The notes: a model not told the origin generated them from the sequence alone. Numbered from the stretch's first letter, positions 16,374 to 25,431 are shown. The stretch is 39,885 nt of DNA from DASUXY01 sp036377675 (GCA_036377675.1 DASUXY010000063.1:1-39885), one strand, 5' to 3'. Program-made: numbers and translations.

Positions 16374-17897
16374 ATGGATTCCCAAAATGTACATCCGAAA
16401 AAAACGAAAATGGTGAAGGTTTTAAATGGCATTGAACGAGTTGGTAACAAGTTACCTGATCCTTTTATGTTGTTTGTTTACTTAGCGGCTTCTGTCATTG
16501 TTATTTCCTGGATGGTTTCTCAATTTAACGTCTCTTTTATACAGCCAGGGGTAGAGGAAAAAGTTTATATTCAAAACTTAATGTCGGCACAAGGATTGCA
16601 ATATATGTTGGAATCAATGTTGGAAAATTTCGTTACTTTTAAACCACTCGGGATCGTTTTAGGGATGATGCTCGGTGTTGGGCTTGCCGATAAAGTCGGC
16701 TTATTGGAAACAGCAATCAAAAGTACAATTGTTAAAGCACCGAAGGCACTCGTAACATATGCAGTTGTTTTTACAGGTATTTTAGGCAACATTGCTTCTG
16801 ATGCTGCCTTCGTCATTGTCCCCCCACTTGCAGCGATGGTTTTTTACAATGTTGGGCGACATCCATTGGCAGGATTGGCGGCAGGATTTGCTGGTGTCGG
16901 ATCAGGTTATACGGCGAATTTTATGATTACAGGAGCTGATGCATTATTATCCGGCATTTCTACGGAAGTTATGGAATCGTTGCAATCAGAGATCGTCGTC
17001 ACTCCTGTTGATAACTGGTACTTTATGGTTACTTCTGTTTTTATTCTATCAATTGTAGGAGCGTTTGTGACCGAAAAAATAGTGGAACCACGACTTGGTC
17101 ACTATACGGGAACAGTAAAAAAGGCGTTTACAAAGACGAAGCCAATCGAAATGAAAGGATTAACATATGCAACATGTGCGGGGCTCATCTATATCGTCGT
17201 CATTGTAACGGTTCTCCTTTTACCAAACTCACCTTTAACGAATGAAGACGGTGGAATCGCTTCATCACCATTTTTATCAGGAATTGTCCCTATAATTTTA
17301 ATTTTCTTTATTATTATCGGTGTTACATATGGGGTCACATTGAAAAAAATTGAAAACACACGTGCGATTGGCCAATTGATGGGTGAAGCGATGAAAGATA
17401 TGTCTGGATTTATCGTGCTCATCTTCGCAGCTTCACAATTTATCGCTTATTTTGAATGGACGAATATCGGTTCTTGGATTGCTGTCAGTGGAGCCAATTT
17501 ACTTGAGTCTGCTGGAGTTACAGGATTACCAGTCGTCATCGGCTTTATTTTATTAACTGCTGTTCTCAATTTATTTATATTTAGTGGTTCAGCACAATGG
17601 GCGTTAGAAGCACCGATTTTTATTAAAATGTTTTATTTTCTTGGCTATCATCCTGCTTTTATACAAGTCGCCTATCGGATTGCTGATTCGTCGACAAATG
17701 TCATTACACCGATGAACCCTTACATTATTATCATTCTTTCGTTTATGAAAGAGTACGATAAAAAAGCAGGAATTGGGACATTAATTGCACTTATGTTACC
17801 GTACAGCTTACTTTTTCTCGCGACGTGGATCATGTTGCTCATTCTATTTATATTATGTGGTCTTCCGTTTGGACCAGGGATTGGGGTGTATGTGTGA
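16374..17897 (+). CDS. abgT: AbgT family transporter
   Basis: The AbgT family moves p-aminobenzoyl-glutamate (a folate breakdown product) in E. coli, and some members export sulfonamides. The 507-residue length equals the usual size. It opens GIERVGNKLPDPFMLFVYLA, a hallmark segment, and has many transmembrane helices; GNIASDAAFVIVPPLAAMVF and RIADSSTNVITPMNPYI are conserved re-entrant-loop motifs. A G-rich ribosome-binding site precedes ATG 16374. The M20 hydrolase usually encoded next to it (AbgA/AbgB) is absent, so substrate identity is open; uptake of another dipeptide-like compound is possible. Confidence 0.9.
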   Translation: MDSQNVHPKKTKMVKVLNGIERVGNKLPDPFMLFVYLAASVIVISWMVSQFNVSFIQPGVEEKVYIQNLMSAQGLQYMLESMLENFVTFKPLGIVLGMMLGVGLADKVGLLETAIKSTIVKAPKALVTYAVVFTGILGNIASDAAFVIVPPLAAMVFYNVGRHPLAGLAAGFAGVGSGYTANFMITGADALLSGISTEVMESLQSEIVVTPVDNWYFMVTSVFILSIVGAFVTEKIVEPRLGHYTGTVKKAFTKTKPIEMKGLTYATCAGLIYIVVIVTVLLLPNSPLTNEDGGIASSPFLSGIVPIILIFFIIIGVTYGVTLKKIENTRAIGQLMGEAMKDMSGFIVLIFAASQFIAYFEWTNIGSWIAVSGANLLESAGVTGLPVVIGFILLTAVLNLFIFSGSAQWALEAPIFIKMFYFLGYHPAFIQVAYRIADSSTNVITPMNPYIIIILSFMKEYDKKAGIGTLIALMLPYSLLFLATWIMLLILFILCGLPFGPGIGVYV

Positions 17898-18107
17898 GGC
17901 TATATGAGCAATGGAGGTGAATGAATATGTGTTGCATCCGTTCATGAGAAGGCGTTTACAAATCAAGATTAAAAGATTGGAATATTGTTAAACTGTGTTA
18001 CAGTCAAATATAGAAGATTGTTTGTTTTGGAAGTGATTGATTAAGAAGCTTTGTTTATATAGAAAAGTGCATCATCGATTCAAGAAATGAAAAGAAAGGT
18101 GATTGGC

Positions 18108-18788
18108 ATGGCTCTCGTTACTGTTGATTTTGATGGTACTCTTTATCAAGGAAATTCATTTAAAACGATGTTACAAATGGCGCAAAAGGAATTTACGATG
18201 AAACAATGGGCAATTGTCGGACTCGGATTATGTAAAGCAGGATTCGCTTATGTATTTAAAGGAAAAAATGCCTTTCGTACACAGTTTTTCACAGCTTTTG
18301 CGAAATCGTTTAAAGGGAAGACAATAGAAGAAATGGATTTGTTTTTTCAGAAGTTAGTCGATCTCGGAAAAAAGGATGTTCATTACAAGCTCGTTGAGCA
18401 AATTCGTGAACATCAGAACAGTGGCGATACCGTCATCGTTCTCTCTGGTGCACTTCACCCTTTTTTAACAGCCTTTCTCAAAGAAGTCGAATTAGATGTT
18501 CCAGTCATTAGTACGCAGCTCGTATTTGATGAACATAATATTTGCACTGGAGAAATCGGCAAGATTATTCATGGGCAGGAAAAAGTAGCTAAAGTTCGCG
18601 AATGGCTCAACGAAAAAAAGAACTCGCATAACGGTGAAGACAATGTTGATGTTGACGTTTGGGCTTACGCAGATAGTGAACGAGATTTACCTTTATTTCA
18701 ATTTGCTACGCATCCGATTGTCGTAAATCCAAATGATGAAATGAAAGAAATTGCTACAAAAAATAAGTGGCCAATCTTTACATCGTAA
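18108..18788 (+). CDS. HAD-IB family phosphatase
   Basis: This 226-residue HAD hydrolase has motif I at the start (VDFDGTLYQGNSF; Asp7 nucleophile and Asp9), motif II in VIVLSGALHPF, a conserved Lys near GQEKVAKVREW, and motif IV in YADSERDLPLF. The layout and helical cap after motif I fit the HAD-IB subfamily, which includes phosphoserine phosphatase-like enzymes. ATG 18108 is preferred over the frame opening at 18087 because AAAGGTG lies 6 bases upstream. The substrate is not predictable. Confidence 0.88.
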   Translation: MALVTVDFDGTLYQGNSFKTMLQMAQKEFTMKQWAIVGLGLCKAGFAYVFKGKNAFRTQFFTAFAKSFKGKTIEEMDLFFQKLVDLGKKDVHYKLVEQIREHQNSGDTVIVLSGALHPFLTAFLKEVELDVPVISTQLVFDEHNICTGEIGKIIHGQEKVAKVREWLNEKKNSHNGEDNVDVDVWAYADSERDLPLFQFATHPIVVNPNDEMKEIATKNKWPIFTS

Positions 18789-18805
18789 CCGTTCTTAAAG
18801 CAAAT

Positions 18806-18847
18806 CGATGCTCATCATGACGAATGGAGCATCGGTGTATCTTTTTT
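18806..18847 (+). terminator. Terminator after the HAD gene
   Basis: CGATGCTC (18806-18813) pairs with GAGCATCG (18827-18834); a T run (18842-18847) follows after a short gap. It lies between convergent genes. Confidence 0.6.
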
Positions 18848-18870
18848 GACGATATTTATGAAGTGGGCAT

Positions 18871-20013
18871 TTAGTTGCTCTGTTTATTCGTACGCCATAT
18901 TCCATATAAAATAACACCAATGGCCAACATAATGCTTGCACTGACGAAGAAAGGATTTCCGAGTACTTCTGTTACAGCTCCAGCGATTGATGAACCAGCG
19001 ACGACTCCGAGTGAGAAAAAAGCATAAAAGATTCCATACGCTTTTCCTCGATCCGCTTTTGTCGATGATTCCGCGACGATTTTATTCATCGAAGGGAAGA
19101 TAAATGCAAATCCGAGACCATAAACAATCATCGCCAAGACGCTCCCCCAAAAGCTCGCCAACAATCTTAGCATGAAAAGAGAAATACCAATCAAAGCAAT
19201 TCCTAACAAAATGAGGAAAATCGGTGAGAAATGGTCATATATCCGATTAATCGGTGATAAAAAGACGATTAAGGCGACAATTCCAAAAATGCTTAATAAG
19301 ATTCCCGTCGTTTCAGACGTCATCCCTAACTCATCGACTTTTAACGGCATGGCAAACGCAAGTGTTCCATTGCTAACCATTAAGGCAAACGCAGCTAAAG
19401 ACGCTTGCATGAGTAAAGGTTGTTTTAGAAGAGGGACAAAGTGGCTGAAACGAACGACCTCCCTTTTTTGGGCAACGAACGATTCCTTTACAAACTTCAA
19501 CACGAGCAGCGCTGTGAAAATAAATAATCCTGCAATAAATAAAAATACAGATTCAATCGACGCTCGAGCGGCCATAATTCCACCAAACGCAGGTCCAACA
19601 ATCGCTGCAATACCGATACTTGCTCCTGTAAAAGCCATTGTTTTTCCGCGACTTTTTTCTTTTGATAAATCTCCGATGTAAGCAAAGGTAGCTGGGATTA
19701 AGATTCCACCAGCTAAGCCGTGGATAAGCCTCACGACAAATAGTTGTTCCCCCGATTGCACGTATAAATAAAATAATAAAATAATGGAGACGGCAACCAT
19801 GCTGAAAAATAACATTTTTTTCCGACCAAGCTGATCAATCCAATGGCCACCGATAATATTACCAATCATATTGGTAAACGAATAGACAGCAACAATTCCT
19901 CCCGTTAATATGTGAGAAGCCCCTAGCTCCAACGCGTACGGCGTGATGATAGGAAGTTGGACAAATGTATCTAAAAATGCCACGACAACGATAAAATAAA
20001 TAATTTTCCTCAT
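18871..20013 (-). CDS. MFS transporter, 12-helix drug/sugar-efflux type
   Basis: The 380-residue protein shows the major facilitator pattern, with the motif A loop GGHWIDQLGRKK between helices 2 and 3 and a second half starting near residue 195. GLAGGILIPATFAYIGDLS and GASIGIAAIVGPAFGG match the DHA1 efflux group. No adjacent partner or regulator is seen. It is divergent from the phenol operon and shares 279 bp of upstream DNA with it, so it could contribute to aromatic efflux, but that is only positional. Confidence 0.88.
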   Translation of the reverse strand: MRKIIYFIVVVAFLDTFVQLPIITPYALELGASHILTGGIVAVYSFTNMIGNIIGGHWIDQLGRKKMLFFSMVAVSIILLFYLYVQSGEQLFVVRLIHGLAGGILIPATFAYIGDLSKEKSRGKTMAFTGASIGIAAIVGPAFGGIMAARASIESVFLFIAGLFIFTALLVLKFVKESFVAQKREVVRFSHFVPLLKQPLLMQASLAAFALMVSNGTLAFAMPLKVDELGMTSETTGILLSIFGIVALIVFLSPINRIYDHFSPIFLILLGIALIGISLFMLRLLASFWGSVLAMIVYGLGFAFIFPSMNKIVAESSTKADRGKAYGIFYAFFSLGVVAGSSIAGAVTEVLGNPFFVSASIMLAIGVILYGIWRTNKQSN

Positions 20014-20179
20014 TCAATCTGCCTCTCTCTCTATTCCTTAAATATTATATACATACATTATTTCCATTGTCATGAAAGGCGAATCTTTGTCGTCAGATTG
20101 TCGAAAAAAACGTAGTATATTTTTATTTTAAATTGAAATAAATATACGAATGTAACAATTTATGTTTAAAAATAAGCTA

Positions 20180-20210
20180 GATTTGAACATTTTATGCCAT
20201 TGTTCAAATC
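20180..20210. promoter_or_regulatory. Inverted-repeat operator at the phenol operon promoter
   Basis: GATTTGAACA (20180-20189) and TGTTCAAATC (20201-20210) are perfectly complementary around an 11-bp centre. The right arm overlaps a putative -35 TTGTTC (20200-20205), followed after 17 bp by TAACAT (20223-20228), about 65 bp upstream of pheA1. This is the most likely binding site for the sensor-regulator encoded at 29167-31086, or for a repressor. Confidence 0.6.
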
Positions 20211-20292
20211 ATCAGAATTATTTAACATATAGATAAATGAAAGGGCTTACAATGGGGAAAACTAGCAAACGTGAAAAGGAGAGGTAAATAAA

Positions 20293-21804
20293 ATGATGGA
20301 CGGAAAACAATATTTGGAAAGTTTACGTGATGGTAGGGTTGTTTATTTAGATGGTGAAAAAGTAGATGACGTAACGACACATCCAGCCTATAAAAACGCA
20401 GCTCGCTCCTATGCACGAATGTATGATGCGTTACATGACCCCGAGAAAAGCAAAGTGTTAACGACGAAAACAGAGGAAGGGTTTACCACTCACAAATATT
20501 TTAAAGCGCCTACGAGTAAAGAAGAATTGCTTGAAGCTCGCGATGCCATAGCAGAATGGTCAAAACTAAGTTACGGATTTATGGGGAGAACGCCAGATTA
20601 TAAAGCATCATTCACTGCTCATTTAGAGCCTTTTGCTGATTACTATAAAGGTTTTGAAGATAATGCGAGAAATTGGTATAAGAAAGCAGTGAAAGAAATT
20701 CCTTTTTGTAATCATACGATTATAAATCCGATGCTTGATCGTTCAAAGCCATTAAACGAAAATAAAGATGTTTTCGTTCGAGCTGTAGAAGAACGTGATG
20801 GAGGGATTGTTGTAAGAGGTGCAAAAATGGTCGGAACTGCAGCAGCTTTAACACATTATAATTTCGTTTCCAATTATGCACCAACCGATCTAGGTGATGG
20901 AGATCAGAGTCATGCACTTATTTTCTTCGTACCGATGAATGCACCTGGTGTGAAGATGATCAGTCGACAATCTTATGAATTAGCAGCTCTTAAAAATGGA
21001 AAACCTTACGATTATCCGCTATCGAGTCGATTTGATGAAAATGATGCGGTCATTGTACTAGATGATGTCTTTATTCCGTGGGAAAATGTTTTAACCTATA
21101 AAAATGTAGAAGTAACGAATGGATTTTTTGTCGATACGGGGTTTGTTAATCGATTTACATTCCATGGTTGCACCCGTTTTGCAGTGAAACTAGATTTTAT
21201 GGCCGGACTGTTATTAAAAGCAACTGAATCAGCTGGTTCAGATGTATTCCGTGGTGTTCAAGCACACATTGGCGAAATTCTCGCTTGGCGTAACACATTT
21301 TGGGGACTTTCAGATGCTATGGCACTCAACCCACAAAAAGGGCCAAATGGAGTTGTCATTCCAAACGGACATTACGGTACTGCCTATCGAGTATTAGCAC
21401 CGATGGTTTGGCCAAAATTAGTCGAAACTTTTGAAAAGATTGTTGCTGGTGGGTTGATTCAATTACCGTCAGGAGCGAATGATTTTTTAAATCCAGAAAT
21501 TCGCCCTTATTTAGAAAAGTATTATCGAGGCTCAGGCGGAATCGATGCTGAAGAACGTACAAAATTAATGAAAATGGTCTGGGATGCGATCGGTTCTGAA
21601 TTTGGTGGTCGCAATGAGCTTTATGAAATTAACTACGGTGGAAACCACGAAAACATCCGATTAGAAGTCTTGAAGTATGCCAATGCCTTAGGAAATGCGA
21701 ATCAATATAAAGAGTTTGCTGAAGAAGCAATGGGCGATTATGATTTGCATGGTTGGGTGAACGAAACTTGGAAAGAAGTGCATAAAGATTTACAAAAGAC
21801 GTAA
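20293..21804 (+). CDS. pheA1: Phenol 2-hydroxylase oxygenase component (HpaB/PheA1 family)
   Basis: This 503-residue flavin-dependent monooxygenase belongs to the HpaB/HpaH family, whose members use reduced FAD from a separate reductase to hydroxylate a phenol ortho to the OH. Arg99 and Tyr103 (GRTPDYKASF) and His141 (FCNHTIINP) correspond to the active-site Arg/Tyr/His of HpaB. Length and partner match the two-component PheA1/PheA2 phenol hydroxylase of thermophilic Geobacillus, and the next ring-cleavage enzyme is catechol 2,3-dioxygenase, so phenol to catechol is the likely reaction. 4-hydroxyphenylacetate is an alternative, but no hpaD/hpaF-type lower pathway is present. It is the first gene of the operon, behind an AAGGAGAGG. 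Confidence 0.9.
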   Translation: MMDGKQYLESLRDGRVVYLDGEKVDDVTTHPAYKNAARSYARMYDALHDPEKSKVLTTKTEEGFTTHKYFKAPTSKEELLEARDAIAEWSKLSYGFMGRTPDYKASFTAHLEPFADYYKGFEDNARNWYKKAVKEIPFCNHTIINPMLDRSKPLNENKDVFVRAVEERDGGIVVRGAKMVGTAAALTHYNFVSNYAPTDLGDGDQSHALIFFVPMNAPGVKMISRQSYELAALKNGKPYDYPLSSRFDENDAVIVLDDVFIPWENVLTYKNVEVTNGFFVDTGFVNRFTFHGCTRFAVKLDFMAGLLLKATESAGSDVFRGVQAHIGEILAWRNTFWGLSDAMALNPQKGPNGVVIPNGHYGTAYRVLAPMVWPKLVETFEKIVAGGLIQLPSGANDFLNPEIRPYLEKYYRGSGGIDAEERTKLMKMVWDAIGSEFGGRNELYEINYGGNHENIRLEVLKYANALGNANQYKEFAEEAMGDYDLHGWVNETWKEVHKDLQKT

Positions 21805-21864
21805 TTTTGTACGGTAGTAGTTTCGGTAAATAATACAATTAAAATAAGAGGAGGAAAGCAAAAA

Positions 21865-22344
21865 ATGGACTTTCGAAAGTTTCGCCAAGCTATGGGAGCA
21901 TTTGCAACAGGAGTTACCGTTATTACGACAGAAGTTGCTGGAAAAGTGCATGGAATGACTGCCAATGCTTTTATGTCTGTATCACTTGATCCGAAACTTG
22001 TCCTCGTTTCGATCGATAAAAATGCGCAAATGCTTGATAAAATTCGCGAATCAAATCAGTATGCAGTAAATGTTTTGGCCAGTGATCAACAGGAATACTC
22101 AATGATTTTCGCTGGTCAAATAGAAAGTGATAAAAAAATAACGTTTGGACGACTAAATGATCAACCTGTACTGAAAGAGGCTTTGCTGACAGTGACGTGT
22201 GATGTCGATGCGATTCATAAAGCTGGCGATCACATGCTTTTTGTTGGAGCTGTTACAGATTTTGCAATGGGAAATGGTGACCCGTTACTCTTTTATGGTG
22301 GGAAATATCGAACGCTCGATCGTACCGAAAGTATGAGTAGATAA
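21865..22344 (+). CDS. pheA2: Flavin reductase component of phenol hydroxylase
   Basis: The 159-residue product is a HpaC/PheA2-type NAD(P)H:flavin reductase that supplies reduced FAD to the oxygenase. It opens FRKFRQAMGAFATGVTVITT, has the FMN/FAD-binding segment GMTANAFMSVSLDPKLVLVS, and the family signature GDHMLFVGAV near residue 130. Size agrees with Geobacillus PheA2 (about 160). It starts 60 bp after pheA1 behind AGAGGAGG. Between it and the next gene a strong Shine-Dalgarno opens only a two-codon frame. Confidence 0.93.
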   Translation: MDFRKFRQAMGAFATGVTVITTEVAGKVHGMTANAFMSVSLDPKLVLVSIDKNAQMLDKIRESNQYAVNVLASDQQEYSMIFAGQIESDKKITFGRLNDQPVLKEALLTVTCDVDAIHKAGDHMLFVGAVTDFAMGNGDPLLFYGGKYRTLDRTESMSR

Positions 22345-22407
22345 TCGCATAAAAGGAGTGTTTTAATGGATTGATGTAGTAGCTTAACGATAAGGAGTTT
22401 TTCTTAA

Positions 22408-23268
22408 ATGAAAACACATTTCATACGTCATAAAAGCCGTACCTATTTTCAAAGGAAATGTCCACCGTCAATTATGGCACTTGGATGTTTTGATGGTGTC
22501 CATCAGGCACATCGAAAAGTCATCCAAACAGCAGTTGACCTTGCTAAAGAAAGAGGTTTAAAAGCTTCGGTGATGACTTTTACACCACATCCAAAAGAAG
22601 TTATTCATGATGAAAAGGTAGGTATGTTGACGACACTTTCGCAGAAAAAATCTCTCATTCGCGAATTAGGAGTTGATGTTTTATACGTTGTTCGATTTGA
22701 TCAAATGTTTGCTGCCTTATCACCGAAGCAATTTGTTTTAGAATATGTAAAGCGTTTACACGTACAACATGTTGTTGCGGGTTTTGATTTTACGTATGGT
22801 GCACGTGGTCAAGGCAATATGTCTCAAATAGTAAAAGACGGTGATCATACATTTACAGCGACAACAATACCAATAAAGAAAGTGGATCAACAAACGATTA
22901 GTTCGACAATCATTCGAAATAAGGTTTCAGCTGGACAACTCAAAAAAATCCGACACTATTTAGGACGAAATTACAAAACTATTGGAAAGGTTGTCCCGTT
23001 ACGAAATACATATCGTATTCATGTGGATGAACGATATGTATTACCGAAAACGGGAATGTATGAAATTTTCCTTCATTTCTTTCAGCAAAAATGGAGAGCT
23101 ATTGTTACATGTAATAAAGAAAAACGCGATATTCGACTATGGTCCTGGAACGGTACTCCGTATTTCAACTTGAATCATCTAGTAACGATTGAGTGGCTGA
23201 AACATATGAAGTCATCTGACATAACGGATGATGCGCAAAGCTTTTTTCATAAAGTCGTTCGTGTATAA
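22408..23268 (+). CDS. RibF-like FAD synthetase with degenerate kinase domain
   Basis: Residues 20-185 form an FMN adenylyltransferase domain of RibF type: GCFDGVHQAHRKVI (the GxFDGxHxGH signature with the second Gly replaced by Ala), TFTPHPKEV, VAGFDFTYGARGQG and STIIRNKVSAGQ. The C-terminal ~100 residues sit where riboflavin kinase normally is, after LGRNYKTIGKVV, but the kinase signature (GFPTAN-type) is absent. It should therefore make FAD from FMN rather than FMN from riboflavin. Placed between the FAD-using hydroxylase pair and the ring-cleavage gene, it probably raises FAD supply during phenol growth. ATG 22408 follows AAGGAG. It is an operon-dedicated paralogue; the housekeeping ribF must lie elsewhere. 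Confidence 0.85.
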   Translation: MKTHFIRHKSRTYFQRKCPPSIMALGCFDGVHQAHRKVIQTAVDLAKERGLKASVMTFTPHPKEVIHDEKVGMLTTLSQKKSLIRELGVDVLYVVRFDQMFAALSPKQFVLEYVKRLHVQHVVAGFDFTYGARGQGNMSQIVKDGDHTFTATTIPIKKVDQQTISSTIIRNKVSAGQLKKIRHYLGRNYKTIGKVVPLRNTYRIHVDERYVLPKTGMYEIFLHFFQQKWRAIVTCNKEKRDIRLWSWNGTPYFNLNHLVTIEWLKHMKSSDITDDAQSFFHKVVRV

Positions 23269-23286
23269 GAAAGGAGACAACTATTG

Positions 23287-23727
23287 ATGGGATTTATTCA
23301 TAAACAGTCTATTTCTCATGAGTTCGCTCAGAAAATGATTTCAGAAGCTATAAATAGAGCTGAACAGTTTGGGATTGCTGTCAATGTAGCGGTCGTAGAT
23401 GATGGTGGACATTTAACCGCCTTTTCGCGAATGGATCGTGCTGCCATATTAAGTATCGATATTGCGATAAATAAAGCATATACTGCGAGTGCTTTTGGGA
23501 TACCAACGCATGAATGGTATGAATTAATAAATGATCATGAAGCATTAAAAACGGGGATTGTTCACACTGATCGACTCGTCGTTTTTGGTGGTGGATATCC
23601 GATTATGAACGGAAATGATCTAGCAGGTGGAATCGGCGTAAGTGGAGGAACAGAAGAAGAGGACCAACAATGTTGCCAAGCTGCTTTGAAATTACTAGAG
23701 AATACGGCCATGAGGGGGAATTGTTAG
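23287..23727 (+). CDS. HbpS/GlcG (DUF336) family protein
   Basis: The 146-residue protein has the heme-binding/GlcG fold signature: SEAINRAEQFGIAVNVAVVD near the start, DDGGHLTAFSRMD, AINKAYTASAFG, and GGGYPI ending in GGIGVSGGTEEED. Members occur in many aromatic and glycolate catabolic operons. HbpS of Streptomyces binds heme; most others have no proven role. Its stop overlaps the GTG of the dioxygenase gene (TAGTG), implying coupled expression and a function connected to ring cleavage, possibly cofactor protection. The ATG at 23287 is preferred to TTG 23284. Confidence 0.88.
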   Translation: MGFIHKQSISHEFAQKMISEAINRAEQFGIAVNVAVVDDGGHLTAFSRMDRAAILSIDIAINKAYTASAFGIPTHEWYELINDHEALKTGIVHTDRLVVFGGGYPIMNGNDLAGGIGVSGGTEEEDQQCCQAALKLLENTAMRGNC

Positions 23728-24641
23728 TGAGCGGAATTATGAGAATCGGACGTATTGAAATACGTGTTCTCGATTTGGAAGAATCGACAAACTATTATAC
23801 GAATGTCATTGGTCTTGAAGAAACGGGCCGTTGTGATAGCCGTGTCTATTTAAAAGCTTGGGATGAATATGATCACCATAGTATTATTTTACAAAAATCT
23901 GATCGTGCAGGAATGGATCATCTCGCATTTAAAGTGAAGGATATTTTTGAACTTGAAAAATTAGAGCGAAAGGTTGAACAATTTGGCTGTACACTTGGAA
24001 GAGTTTCTGAAGGGACGCGGATTGGTGAAGGTGAAGCTGTTCGTTTTACAATCCCAACCGGACATACAGTGGAGCTTTATACAGACATTCGGCAAGTAGG
24101 AACAGCAACAGGAACATTGAACCCAGCTCCGTGGCCCGATGATTTACGAGGGATTGCCCCTCACCGATTGGATCACGCCTTATTAACAGGTGATGACTTA
24201 GAAACGGTCACCCGTTTTTTTACAGATGTTCTTGATTTTCACCAAACGGAGCAAATCGTCACCGTTGATGGAGAAACGATGGTCGGCAGTTTCCTATCGG
24301 CATCGAATAAAGCACATGATTTAGCGTTTGTTAAAGGACCTGATAATAAGTTTCACCATGCCGGTTTTTATGTCGAAAATTGGTATGAAGTGTTAAAGGC
24401 GGCCGATATTTTGTCGAAAAATAAAGTCGAAGTAGAAGTAACCCCAACGAGACATGGCATTACGAGAGGACAGACGGTGTATTTCTTTGATCCGTCTGGT
24501 AATCGAAACGAAGCGTTTGCGAGTGGATATATTTCATACGCTGACTTTCCAACGATTACGTGGACGGAAGATGAAATTGGAACAGGAATTTTCTATCACC
24601 GACGGGAATTAATTGAATCATTTTCGAAAGCACTCACATAA
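23727..24641 (+). CDS. pheB: Catechol 2,3-dioxygenase (extradiol, type I)
   Basis: The enzyme cleaves catechol next to the hydroxyls to 2-hydroxymuconic semialdehyde using Fe(II). Two VOC modules are present. The ferrous ligands are His150 (RLDHALL), His211 (HHAGFYV) and Glu262 (NRNEAFASGY), each three less than the P. putida mt-2 enzyme numbering (153, 214, 265), and the His/Tyr second-sphere pair (His243, Tyr252) is kept. The GTG at 23727 is preferred: GAGGGGG lies 8 bases upstream and it gives MSGIMRIGRIEIRVLDLE, close to known Bacillus enzymes, with 304 residues. The next gene starts 16 bp downstream. Iron oxidation would be repaired by the ferredoxin at 28881. Confidence 0.95.
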   Translation: MSGIMRIGRIEIRVLDLEESTNYYTNVIGLEETGRCDSRVYLKAWDEYDHHSIILQKSDRAGMDHLAFKVKDIFELEKLERKVEQFGCTLGRVSEGTRIGEGEAVRFTIPTGHTVELYTDIRQVGTATGTLNPAPWPDDLRGIAPHRLDHALLTGDDLETVTRFFTDVLDFHQTEQIVTVDGETMVGSFLSASNKAHDLAFVKGPDNKFHHAGFYVENWYEVLKAADILSKNKVEVEVTPTRHGITRGQTVYFFDPSGNRNEAFASGYISYADFPTITWTEDEIGTGIFYHRRELIESFSKALT

Positions 24642-24657
24642 GGGGAGAGATTATACA

Positions 24658-25431
24658 ATGAATGTTGCTAACATGGCACGCGAGCTGTTCGTGGCCGAGC
24701 AAACAAAAAAAGCGATCAAGCCACTTACGACTCGCGTTCCTTCATTATCAAAAGAAGACGCATATCGAATTCAACTGTTACAAATCAATGACAAAGTAAA
24801 GGCAGGGGAAACCATCGTCGGTAAAAAAATCGGTCTGACGAGTCGAGCGATGCAGGAAATGATGGAAGTGAATGAACCGGATTACGGTCATCTCCTTGAC
24901 TCGATGATGTGTGTAGATGGCGACGTTCTTTCATTGGATAACTTTTTACAACCTAAATTAGAGTCTGAAATAGCTTTCATTTTAAAAAAAGATGTGAAAG
25001 GACCTGGAGTGACTGCTCTGGATATATTGGAAGCAACGGATTATATCGTCCCTGCTTTTGAAGTCATTGACAGTCGAATTGCCAACTGGGACATTACATT
25101 TGAAGATACAGTAGCTGATAACGGTTCATCGGCACGAGCAATTTTAGGAGGTAAACCGACAAAAATCGATGAAGTCGATTTGCAACATATCGGTATGAAC
25201 GTCTGGAAAAATGGAAAACAAATTGATCATGCGACCGGAGCAGCAGTGATGGGAAATCCATTAGAAGCTGTTGCTTGGTTAGCAAATGCATTGGGTACAT
25301 TTAATATTTCACTTTTAAAAGGTGAAATTATTTTATCAGGCGCCTTGGTAAAGGCGGTCCCTGTTCAAGCAGGCGATATGTTTAGGGCCGAATTTGCTCA
25401 TATCGGTGCTGTTGAGGTGTCATTTGCGTAA
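24658..25431 (+). CDS. dmpE: 2-hydroxypenta-2,4-dienoate hydratase
   Basis: The hydratase adds water to 2-oxopent-4-enoate to give 4-hydroxy-2-oxovalerate. The 257-residue product shows GKKIGLTSRAMQEMM, YGHLLDSM, the metal-binding Glu pair in QPKLESEIAFIL, and GAAVMGNPLEAVAWLAN, shared with 4-oxalocrotonate decarboxylases. It is distinguished from the dmpH at 26098 by overall resemblance to the hydratase group and by its place before the aldolase; the two are paralogues. ATG 24658 follows AGGGGAGAG. Its stop is followed at once by the Shine-Dalgarno that originally served dmpF. Confidence 0.85.
   Translation: MNVANMARELFVAEQTKKAIKPLTTRVPSLSKEDAYRIQLLQINDKVKAGETIVGKKIGLTSRAMQEMMEVNEPDYGHLLDSMMCVDGDVLSLDNFLQPKLESEIAFILKKDVKGPGVTALDILEATDYIVPAFEVIDSRIANWDITFEDTVADNGSSARAILGGKPTKIDEVDLQHIGMNVWKNGKQIDHATGAAVMGNPLEAVAWLANALGTFNISLLKGEIILSGALVKAVPVQAGDMFRAEFAHIGAVEVSFA

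Noticed and set aside
17922..17947. Six-codon frame MCCIRS behind GGAGGTG after the AbgT gene
   Set aside because: It looks like a cysteine-rich leader peptide, but no cysteine-related gene or attenuator follows; the next gene is an HAD phosphatase.
20293..21804. 4-hydroxyphenylacetate 3-monooxygenase (HpaB) as the specific call
   Set aside because: Fold and active-site residues fit, but the downstream enzymes are those of catechol meta-cleavage, so phenol hydroxylase is the better reading.
22353..22376. Strong AAAAGGAG followed by a two-codon frame (ATG GAT TGA) between pheA2 and the FAD synthetase gene
   Set aside because: It may be the relic of a lost gene start or chance; nothing downstream continues as a protein.
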